A stretch of 6,667 nucleotides of DNA from Methanodesulfokora sp964525965 (GTDB lineage: Archaea > Korarchaeota > Korarchaeia > Korarchaeales > Korarchaeaceae), in contig CAZGKA010000001.1 of NCBI GenBank assembly GCA_964525965.1, positions 1 to 6,667 on the forward strand, given 5' to 3'. Of this stretch, positions 1 to 4,819 are shown one piece after another; position 1 is the first letter of the stretch; each line of letters opens with the position of its first letter. The notes beneath the pieces were generated by a model. The model was not told the origin of the DNA and did no database searches. It was given only the letters and a program-made list of their open reading frames with translations. The position numbers were made by a program, and so were the translations under genes.

Positions 1-636
1 AAGAGGAGAGGGCTTTATCCCTCCGACATGAATGAGTTGAAGTTCAACCTCCTTAAAAACATGCCTGAGGTCAGGAAAATTGTTCCCAAGAAGATCTTAA
101 AACAGGACGTGAGGATTGGAGTTGTGGTCGTGGATAAGACCAAACACCTTGGCTGGTCGGAGAAACTCCTGTACGAATCAACTGTGATCGATGGACTCGT
201 TAGATTTCTGACGGTGCTCAGCAGGACCGGAAGCCTGGGCGCTCATCTGGTCATCTCTCTGGATAAGAGGTTGAGAAAATCTGAGAGGGATATGTTCAAC
301 AAGCACGCTCTCTCAAAGATCTACCAGCTGAGGGACTCAGGCGTTCTACCGATCGATTTGGTGGAAGTAAAACACGTACCCTCTGAGGCGGATCCATGCA
401 TCTGGATGGCCGACTACGTAGCCGGGGCTTTCTTTCAAGAATATGAAAGAGGGAGGAGGGAGTACAGCTCCTTGATAAAGAGGTCGGGAAAACTGATCTG
501 GATGGATGAGGGTTCATCGCGCACCGCGGTACTCGTTGGGCACGCGCCTCTCATCCTTTCCCGCGGGGCCACCCTTCCTCCCCATGGGGCGGACTTACCG
601 CTCCCCAATATAATACAGCCCTCACATACAATATAA
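1..636 (+). CDS. DUF3800-family protein, 5' end cut by window
   Basis: The frame is open from base 1 (KRRGLYPSDM...), so the first Met at 28 is probably internal and the N-terminus lies upstream. Counting from that Met, NELKF (2-6) resembles the family's ELK segment. VVVVDKTKH (32-40) and HLVISLDKRL (73-82) look like core strands. ADPCIWMADYVAGAFF (121-136) matches the C-terminal 'LQlADlvagai' helix, with acidic D122 and D129. DUF3800 proteins are predicted RNase H-like metal-dependent nucleases often found in mobile or defence regions; the N-terminal DESG-type motif would be off the window, so activity cannot be judged. After about residue 160 the family match stops, and the last 40 residues are GC-rich, Pro/Leu-rich low-similarity sequence that may be read-through into formerly non-coding DNA. 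Family assignment is fairly secure, role unknown. Confidence 0.68.
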   Translation, partial: KRRGLYPSDMNELKFNLLKNMPEVRKIVPKKILKQDVRIGVVVVDKTKHLGWSEKLLYESTVIDGLVRFLTVLSRTGSLGAHLVISLDKRLRKSERDMFNKHALSKIYQLRDSGVLPIDLVEVKHVPSEADPCIWMADYVAGAFFQEYERGRREYSSLIKRSGKLIWMDEGSSRTAVLVGHAPLILSRGATLPPHGADLPLPNIIQPSHTI

Positions 637-683
637 GCCCTTATCTTTCAGGAGGCTCACGGGGATGAGAGAGGTGATATCTC

Positions 684-699
684 AATAATATAAATTATT
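684..699 (+). promoter_or_regulatory. AT-rich inverted repeat with TATA-like core, no gene assigned
   Basis: AATAAT and ATTATT form perfect 6-base arms around ATAA, giving a TATA-like TATAAATT in a spacer that otherwise lacks a gene (637-891). A start about 25 bases downstream would fall near 718. The region to 840 has no useful reading frame but holds a perfect hairpin, TCTAAG-CCG-CTTAGA at 785-799. It could be a promoter for a small RNA or chance AT-richness. Confidence 0.25.
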
Positions 700-837
700 A
701 GACGCCATCAGTGGCTCATGATGAAGCTCTGAGACTTCGCTCGCCGTGTAAGACCCAAAAACTCACATAAGCAAGCAGAATCTGTCTAAGCCGCTTAGAG
801 GCAATTTCGACCCAAATTTTCCCTCATTAAAGCGGAT

Positions 838-854
838 CCTGAAATGTTTATAAT
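838..854 (+). promoter_or_regulatory. Probable promoter of the ATPase/TOPRIM operon
   Basis: TTTATAAT (847-854) preceded by the purine/A-containing CTGAAATG (BRE-like) forms an archaeal core promoter. The predicted transcription start is about 875-880, leaving only 12-17 bases before the ATG at 892 and no clear ribosome site. A short TGGTC/GACCA repeat (876-880 and 888-892) sits in this leader but is too short to call an operator. Confidence 0.55.
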
Positions 855-891
855 CTCCCAGCTCGAAGCTTTCATTGGTCAGTGAACGACC

Positions 892-2262
892 ATGTTCGTG
901 GACAGGGTTTCCATCAAGGGGTACAGGGCCATAAAGGAGCTTGAGTTCGAGGCCAACCGGATAAACGTGATCGTGGGACCGAACAACACCGGCAAGTCAT
1001 CCATTCTGGAAGCTATAGGTCTAGCCACCACGGTCTCGAGTGGCTTTAAGGATCGCCTCGGGAGCAATATCCTCGAGTACCTCCTGGAGAGGAGAAAATA
1101 CGACCCTAGGTATCTGATACGGATGGGTGAGAAATCGGCGAGGATCGAGGTCAGAGCTGAGGGGAACGATTACATGCTGGTGCTGGAGTACTTGCACGGT
1201 CTTCCGCAGGACGCACGTGGGTTCCTCATCAGGAACTACTTTAGTGAAAGAGTACTGAAGGATGTCTTAGAGGAGATTACGGAGACCGAAAGCGAAGAGT
1301 TCCGCGTCAGACTGAGAGAGGCCCTGGAAGATTTCTCCGCTTATATAAGTCATGAGTTCAACTTAGATTCTAGAAAGATCGAATATCTCGTGAGTAGAAC
1401 CTTGAGAAAGTACGGCTGGAATAGGAGGTCCACCGAGATCTCCTCGGATAACCTCAATCGGATAAAGGAGAGGATAATCAGTGAGGTTGCAAGAACTCCA
1501 AAGGTCATCATCTCGGTGGAGAGTCCTCTAGACGAGCTTCTGGGTCTGTATCTCTACGCATCAAGGAACATTAGGAGATCCATCATGGAGATCCTTATCG
1601 AGGAGCTGAAGCTGAGAAGGATGAAGGAGCCCTTCCTTATCCTTCCTCTCCTCTCCGGGAAAGGATGGTGGCTGTACACGATATCAGATCTCAAGATCAA
1701 ACCGGAGATGAGGACGATTCTCGGGTTCTGGAGAGGTCTTCTTGAGATCCAGAGCGAAAAATTGTACGACATTGCTGTTCATGAGGGTAAGATAGAGGAG
1801 CTCCTCGGGTTCATGCGCGAGTGTATCTCCTACGTCAGGGACATAAGGAAGACCGAGAGAGGTATCCAGGTGATAACCGACGCCAAAAAACCCGTTCCGA
1901 TGTCCTCAATGGGGGATGGCTTTGCTGCTCTCTTCAAGCTCAGCTTTCTGGTGTCCCTGGTCGATGAGGGAGTCGTGATCCTCGAGGAGCCTGAGATCTC
2001 CCTCCATCCGTACTTCATGAATGTGATCGTCCACAGAATTCTGAAAAGCTCCGGGAACGTGCAGTTCTTCATATCAACTCACAGCTTCGACTTTCTGAGG
2101 AACCTCCTTGAAGAGGCTCATGATCAGAACCTGTTGGACAGGATCAACGTGATACGCATGCAGAGGAGGGAGGACCTCGGTGAAGTGGTGGGTTATCCGA
2201 TGAGCGGTGAAATGGCCAGGGAAGAGCTCGAAGAGATAGGCATAGATCTCAGATACACCTGA
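892..2262 (+). CDS. OLD-like ABC/AAA ATPase, probable anti-phage sensor (AriA-like)
   Basis: This 456-residue protein has the full SMC/ABC-type layout of OLD-family ATPases. The N-terminal strand VSIKGYRAIKELEF (6-19) leads to Walker A GPNNTGKSS (29-37). A large, mostly helical insert (about 110-330) is the usual dimerisation region. The signature-like SSMGDGF follows (338-344), then Walker B VVILEEPE (361-368) with Glu in place of the usual Asp at 365 and the catalytic Glu at 366, D-loop-side SLHP (370-373), and switch histidine STHS (395-398). No TOPRIM domain is fused; the next gene supplies one 14 bases on. Established relatives are Gabija GajA and OLD (fused) and PARIS AriA (separate from AriB); the length is close to AriA. 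I infer an ATP-driven scaffold that holds and releases the TOPRIM effector on infection. It could also be a DNA-repair ATPase. The start is fixed by a TATA box 40 bases upstream. Confidence 0.85.
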   Translation: MFVDRVSIKGYRAIKELEFEANRINVIVGPNNTGKSSILEAIGLATTVSSGFKDRLGSNILEYLLERRKYDPRYLIRMGEKSARIEVRAEGNDYMLVLEYLHGLPQDARGFLIRNYFSERVLKDVLEEITETESEEFRVRLREALEDFSAYISHEFNLDSRKIEYLVSRTLRKYGWNRRSTEISSDNLNRIKERIISEVARTPKVIISVESPLDELLGLYLYASRNIRRSIMEILIEELKLRRMKEPFLILPLLSGKGWWLYTISDLKIKPEMRTILGFWRGLLEIQSEKLYDIAVHEGKIEELLGFMRECISYVRDIRKTERGIQVITDAKKPVPMSSMGDGFAALFKLSFLVSLVDEGVVILEEPEISLHPYFMNVIVHRILKSSGNVQFFISTHSFDFLRNLLEEAHDQNLLDRINVIRMQRREDLGEVVGYPMSGEMAREELEEIGIDLRYT

Positions 2263-2264
2263 CA

Positions 2265-2271
2265 GGAGGAG
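2265..2271 (+). promoter_or_regulatory. Ribosome-binding site deciding a TTG start
   Basis: GGAGGAG lies 4 bases before TTG 2276, just after the ATPase stop (2260-2262). It selects this TTG as the start of the TOPRIM gene, which is needed because the first catalytic strand begins at residue 2. Confidence 0.7.
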
Positions 2272-2275
2272 ACAC

Positions 2276-2986
2276 TTGCTCGTCCTGCTCTGTGAAGGAA
2301 CCAACGACGTTATTTTCTTGAAGGAGGTTCTGAGAACCTATTGCGGGTTCAGCTCGTATTCTATCGAGGAGAAGGCCGGGGGTTTTAACAAGCTGACTAG
2401 GATTTTAAAGACGGAATCTACCTTTAAAGACCTCGAGGAGAAGTATCAGGCGATAATCTATGGAGATCGCGGTAAGGAGAATCTCATCAGAATTATACCC
2501 AATTTTATTTACCTATTTACTGGTACAGTCCTAGTTAATTTCAATACATTGGTCGTGCTGGATGATGACCACATTGAAGCTCAAAAGATTCTGGAGAAAG
2601 TGATCAAGAGGATTCATTGTAGGGATCTCAGGGAGATAAATATCTCTCAAAGAGTTCTCAGCGAAAGGCTGCTCCTGGTGGAGGCCGTGTCAGCGGTCGA
2701 CGACAGGTACCGGCTCGAGATGAGGATATTCCTAATTCCTGGAAGTTTGGAGGAGAGGTTATGCCACCTCTTCGTTGAAGCCCTCCCGCGCAGAAATAGG
2801 TTGAGAAACAATCTGGTAAATATGAGTCCTCATAAATGTCTTGATGAGATCATATCGAGGGGAATATGCTCTGTTAGCTCTAAAGAAGATCTCATCAAGC
2901 TTTTGATTGATAAAAAGCTACTGGACAATGAGCCCTGGTTTCAACAGCTTCTCAAAGAGCTCTGTCGCCATAAACAATCGGATTGA
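2276..2986 (+). CDS. Stand-alone TOPRIM protein, probable nuclease partner of the ATPase
   Basis: The 236-residue protein opens directly with the TOPRIM strand MLVLLCEGTNDVIFLKEVL: catalytic-type Glu7, Gly8 and Asp11. The second acidic motif is LVVLDDDH (92-99), giving the DxD pair D96/D98. IFLIPGSLEERL (151-162) resembles the '(I/L)P....LE' segment of archaeal DUF3226 proteins. The C-terminal 75 residues are helical and basic. TOPRIM folds bind Mg2+ and cut or rejoin nucleic acid, as in OLD nucleases, AriB (DUF4435), primases and topoisomerases. Start is TTG with a strong ribosome site, 14 bases after the ATPase stop, so the two are co-translated. Base composition is slightly richer in A/T than the ATPase, especially 2400-2560. 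I infer the effector half of a PARIS-like or split-OLD system; tRNA or DNA cleavage are both possible and neither is shown here. Confidence 0.75.
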   Translation: MLVLLCEGTNDVIFLKEVLRTYCGFSSYSIEEKAGGFNKLTRILKTESTFKDLEEKYQAIIYGDRGKENLIRIIPNFIYLFTGTVLVNFNTLVVLDDDHIEAQKILEKVIKRIHCRDLREINISQRVLSERLLLVEAVSAVDDRYRLEMRIFLIPGSLEERLCHLFVEALPRRNRLRNNLVNMSPHKCLDEIISRGICSVSSKEDLIKLLIDKKLLDNEPWFQQLLKELCRHKQSD

Positions 2987-3220
2987 TTTTTCAGAGATTG
3001 AAGCAGAACATGGAGGAGCGTTCTTACCGGAATATCCTTAAGGCCTTAAGGAGGTGAACTCGTAAAAAGGGATTTGCTACTAGGATTTCTCCGCATTAAA
3101 ACAGAGTTAAAAAAGAATTGTATTAAGGAACCCTAACCGAGGACAGAATACCTCTCAAAGAATCGTCCTGGATTCGAGTTTCACGTCACCTGGCGACATG
3201 TGCCCGCCGAGGTGGACATA
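2987..3220 (+). other. Gene-free debris between the TOPRIM gene and antitoxin remnant
   Basis: No supported gene. A T5 run just after the TOPRIM stop (2989-2993) could aid termination. The stretch holds a 15-codon frame from ATG 3010 (MEERSYRNILKALRR), a perfect palindrome, and AAGGAGGTGA (3048-3057), which is fully complementary to the 3' end of 16S rRNA but has no gene after it: its internal GTG meets a stop after three codons. The rest (3060-3136) is A-rich. This reads as scar tissue from a deleted gene. Confidence 0.4.
3035..3052. repeat. Perfect 18-base palindrome
   Basis: TCCTTAAGGCCTTAAGGA equals its own reverse complement, with no spacer. It could be a protein-binding site or recombination remnant. 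It overlaps the orphan ribosome-binding sequence at 3048-3057. Confidence 0.7.
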
Positions 3221-3355
3221 ATGGAGATCGAGAGGAGGATAGAGGAGCTCAGGAGAAGTGCTCCCAAGTGCTTTGTTGGAGAGAGAAAGCCTCCAAGTAT
3301 GATCTCGGAGGCGCTCGAGGAATGGGCGCTGGCGAAGCTGGGATTGAAGGAGTAG
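3221..3355 (+). pseudogene. Small antitoxin-like ORF, probably remnant of a VapB partner
   Basis: ATG 3221 to TAG 3355 gives 44 residues: an acidic/basic helix MEIERRIEELRRSAPK and a second helix MISEALEEWALAKLGLKE (27-44), the amphipathic, C-terminal style seen in small archaeal antitoxins encoded just before PIN toxins. The frame is open back to 3137 without a convincing start (GTG 3200 would add 7 residues; HVTWRHVPAEVDI just upstream also looks protein-like), so the original gene was probably longer and has lost its beginning. The stop's last base is the first base of a GTG opening a PIN-like fragment, the tight coupling expected of a toxin-antitoxin pair. No promoter is evident. Family assignment rests on context and helix style rather than a firm motif. 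Confidence 0.45.
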
Positions 3356-3411
3356 TGGATGCGGGCGTGCTCGTAATGTCTCGCTGTGAGATCTGGCGGG
3401 GGACCCTCTAG
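3355..3411 (+). pseudogene. N-terminal stub of a PIN-domain (VapC-like) toxin
   Basis: GTG 3355 starts VDAGVLVMSRCEIWRGTL, then TAG. VDAGVLV fits the first strand of PIN nucleases (hhDasvLv), including the first metal-binding Asp. Sequence from 3380 on does not continue the family in any frame I read, so only the beginning survives. The one-base overlap with the preceding antitoxin-like ORF supports a former vapBC-type pair, but seven matching residues could be chance. Confidence 0.35.
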
Positions 3412-3465
3412 GGGGATGTTTCAACAACACGGAGCTTAAATTGCCGGCGCAGTGCACCCTCCTGA

Positions 3466-3498
3466 ACAATTATATCAACGAGTGTTAATCATAATTGT
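3466..3498 (+). promoter_or_regulatory. vapB promoter with palindromic operator, leaderless start
   Basis: Perfect 8-base arms ACAATTAT (3466-3473) and ATAATTGT (3491-3498) flank an inner near-palindrome ATCAAC/GTTAAT (3474-3479 and 3484-3489, one mismatch). The TATA-like AATTATAT (3468-3475) lies inside the left arm, about 26 bases before the ATG at 3499, so the transcript should be leaderless. VapB ribbon-helix-helix proteins classically repress their own promoters through such palindromes. Confidence 0.6.
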
Positions 3499-3723
3499 AT
3501 GAGCCACGTGAACATGACGATAACGATCCCCAAGGAGCTCCGGGAGAAGATGAGAAGGATCAAAGGGGTTAACTGGAGTGAGGTCGCCAGGAGGGCCTTC
3601 GAGGAGGAGATAAAAAAGATGGAGAAGAAGGCAGCTGAGGAAATACGCAGATTGAGGAAGGAAACTGCTGGAGTGAGGTGGAGTGGTTCCGCGGAGGTGA
3701 GGAAGTGGAGAGACTCGTCCTAG
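3499..3723 (+). CDS. vapB: VapB-type ribbon-helix-helix antitoxin
   Basis: The 74-residue product has the antitoxin plan. A short strand VNMTITIP (4-11) is for DNA binding in the dimer. Helix A ELREKMRRI (13-21), the turn NWSEV (25-29) and helix B ARRAFEEEIKKME (30-42) complete the ribbon-helix-helix. A charged helical tail to WSGSAEVRKWRDSS would wrap the toxin. 'VNWSEV.R.A' is characteristic of archaeal VapB. The frame is intact, has full family length, and starts leaderless behind a TATA box and palindrome. The toxin gene begins 19 bases inside its 3' end but is broken, so this is an orphan antitoxin. It may still repress its promoter, or neutralise a VapC encoded elsewhere in the genome. 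Confidence 0.82.
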   Translation: MSHVNMTITIPKELREKMRRIKGVNWSEVARRAFEEEIKKMEKKAAEEIRRLRKETAGVRWSGSAEVRKWRDSS

Positions 3724-3892
3724 GCTCGTGAAGTGGTTCAGCGAAGTTCTCTGAGAAGGCCCTAGCCGTAATGGAGGCTCATGTGAACGGCAGGTTAGAG
3801 GTGATCGTGACTCCTCTTCTGCGAGGTCACCAACGCTCTGAGGTTCAAGCCTGACTTTGATGTAGAAAAGCTGAGAAGAGCCCTCCATCTGA
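3705..3892 (+). pseudogene. vapC: Decayed vapC PIN-domain toxin
   Basis: Pieces of one VapC appear in successive frames. GTG 3705 gives VERLVLGS then TGA (3729). LVKWFSEVL continues at 3725-3751, then TGA. EKALAVMEAHVNGRLEVIVTPLL is at 3753-3821. CEVTNALRFKPDFDVEKLRRALHLN resumes at 3820-3894. Put together these match the N-terminal half of VapC: first strand, LVKWF(x)E, A..(h)...G...I..P.LL.(C/Y)EV.NALR with the second metal-binding Glu. The expected Asp of the first strand reads Gly (LVLGS for LVLDS), at least three small indels break the frame, and everything after about residue 70 of a normal 130-140 is gone. It overlaps the vapB 3' end, as in an intact pair. It cannot make an active nuclease as sequenced. 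Confidence 0.8.
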
Positions 3893-3957
3893 ATAAAAAT
3901 AAAATTCATATTTTCAAATTTAAAATTCATCGCAACTCAATTTAAATTGTAAGGAGT
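3893..3957 (+). promoter_or_regulatory. AT-rich promoter region of the Panacea operon
   Basis: The 65 bases are about 80% A/T and follow abruptly on the vapC remnant. They include two direct copies of AAAATTCAT (3901-3909 and 3922-3930, 21 bases or two helical turns apart) and the perfect 12-base palindrome CAATTTAAATTG (3938-3949). TATA candidates are TTTAAAA (3919-3925), fitting a start at ATG 3958, and TTTAAATT (3941-3948), fitting the later ATG 3982. The repeats could bind a regulator, though low complexity makes chance repeats likelier. Confidence 0.45.
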
Positions 3958-4446
3958 ATGGATCTTCATGGAGAACGGGCAATGCCGCGGAACCTGTCGA
4001 GGCTGGACTCTCTCCTCCTCCATCTGGTTAAGAAGTTCATGGAGAGGACCGGCAGGGAGATCACTATAACGCGGCTTGTGAAGCTTCTCTACCTGAGCGA
4101 TCTTGAGTTCCGGAGGAGGGGGATGCCCGGGCTTGGAGTCAGGTGGGTGAGGTGGTACTACGGCCCCTTCTCCAATGAAATCGTGCGTGAGGTGGAATCC
4201 CTTGTTGAGAGGGGATACCTCAAGGAGGAGTACGTCCCGACAAGCTCGGGAGTCATCAGGGTCTTTAGAACAAAGAGAGGACTCTCTTTTGAGGTTGATC
4301 CGAACGTAGCTGCGGTTCTAGATGAGGTGATCGAGAAGTTTGGCTTCATGAAGTTCGATAAACTGCTCGAGGAGGTGTACTCCACCTTCGACCCGGAGGG
4401 GGTAGATCTGGGGGAGGAGATCTCCGTTGAGTCTCCTGGTCGTTAG
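3958..4446 (+). CDS. Panacea-domain (DUF4065, SocA-like) protein, probable antitoxin
   Basis: The product (162 residues) carries the Panacea signature. ITRLVKLLYLSDLEFRRRG (37-55) is the helical 'KLlYladle...G' motif. GVRWVRWYYGPFSNEIVREVESLVERGYL (60-88) is the 'w..ykyGPfs.ei...l..L...G.i' motif. A later helix FDKLLEEVYSTF (133-144) precedes an acidic tail. Panacea proteins are chaperone-like antitoxins that neutralise many unrelated toxins; bacterial SocA is a ClpXP adaptor relative. ATG 3958 has AAGGAG only one base away, too close; ATG 3982 (residue 9) has GGAG eight bases upstream and leaves the whole domain, so it may be the true start. The last 20 bases overlap the next gene. In context this is the antitoxin half of a multi-gene module with the two genes below. 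Domain call is strong; partner is inferred. Confidence 0.82.
   Translation: MDLHGERAMPRNLSRLDSLLLHLVKKFMERTGREITITRLVKLLYLSDLEFRRRGMPGLGVRWVRWYYGPFSNEIVREVESLVERGYLKEEYVPTSSGVIRVFRTKRGLSFEVDPNVAAVLDEVIEKFGFMKFDKLLEEVYSTFDPEGVDLGEEISVESPGR
4413..4419 (+). promoter_or_regulatory. Ribosome-binding site inside the Panacea gene, for a TTG start
   Basis: GGAGGAG lies 7 bases before TTG 4427, inside the upstream coding region. It supports translation of the helical protein from within the Panacea gene, that is, translational coupling. Confidence 0.6.
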
Positions 4447-4819
4447 GCTGAGGGACATCATCGACAGGATTAAGGACAGTATGAGCAAGGGAGAGGAGAT
4501 ATCTCAAAGCACGATCGAGGAGATTCCAGCGATCCCCAAGGATCGTCTCGTGGAGATCGTAGAGGACGCCATCATGAGGACAGATGAGCTGAGGAGGGAG
4601 AAGTTCCCAGTTCCTCCCGAGCTGACCACATACCTGAGCACCCTTAGAACTCTCGTTAAAGAGGCACGGGACTACGGGTCCATCGAGCGGGAGGCCAGCC
4701 TTGCCTGCGTTCTGGCCCTCGCCATTCTGGAGTTGAGCGACAGAAAGCTCGACCTCAGCCCCTACCTGGAGAGGTTAAGGGAAGTTGTGCTCGAGGTCGT
4801 CGACAGGGCCTTCCGGTGA
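4427..4819 (+). CDS. Small all-helical protein of unknown family, middle gene of the Panacea operon
   Basis: I do not recognise this 130-residue protein. It is soluble, highly charged, has no Cys apart from one near residue 90, and appears helical throughout. Segments are VRLRDIIDRIKDSMSKG (6-22), PKDRLVEIVEDAIMRTDELRREKF (37-60), a Pro break (PVPPE, 61-65), LSTLRTLVKEARD (70-82), a more hydrophobic helix ASLACVLALAILELSDR (89-105), and a C-terminal helix LERLREVVLEVVDRAFR (114-130). The TTG start has a good ribosome site. It overlaps the Panacea gene by 20 bases and the PIN-like gene by 35, so the three must be expressed together. It could be a second antitoxin, a bridge between Panacea protein and toxin, or the toxin itself. 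Codon use matches its neighbours. Confidence 0.68.
   Translation: MSLLVVRLRDIIDRIKDSMSKGEEISQSTIEEIPAIPKDRLVEIVEDAIMRTDELRREKFPVPPELTTYLSTLRTLVKEARDYGSIEREASLACVLALAILELSDRKLDLSPYLERLREVVLEVVDRAFR

Noticed and set aside
504..606. tRNA gene in the GC-rich stretch, either strand
   Set aside because: No GTTCRANTC-type T-loop, no acceptor stem and no cloverleaf spacing found.
718..732. Possible C/D box guide RNA (ATGATGA then CTGA)
   Set aside because: Only 4 bases separate the boxes, too short for a guide, and no suitable C'/D boxes follow within the usual 60 bases.
876..892. TGGTC/GACCA repeat before the ATPase as an operator
   Set aside because: Five-base arms with a 7-base spacer are expected by chance, and no DNA-binding regulator is encoded in that operon.
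3155..3469. Minus-strand frame of 104 codons opposite the antitoxin remnant
   Set aside because: Arg/Ser/Leu-rich composition typical of an antisense shadow; no start signal and no motif.
3355..3892. A single vapC split by insertion of vapB (stub at 3355 plus body at 3705)
   Set aside because: The body has its own first-strand residues (VERLVLGS) overlapping the vapB end in the normal way, so the two PIN fragments come from different genes.
3475..3930. Long minus-strand frame (151 codons) opposite vapB/vapC
   Set aside because: It is Ser/Pro/Leu-rich with no domain pattern and mirrors the vapB and vapC remnant, which have clear family motifs on the + strand.
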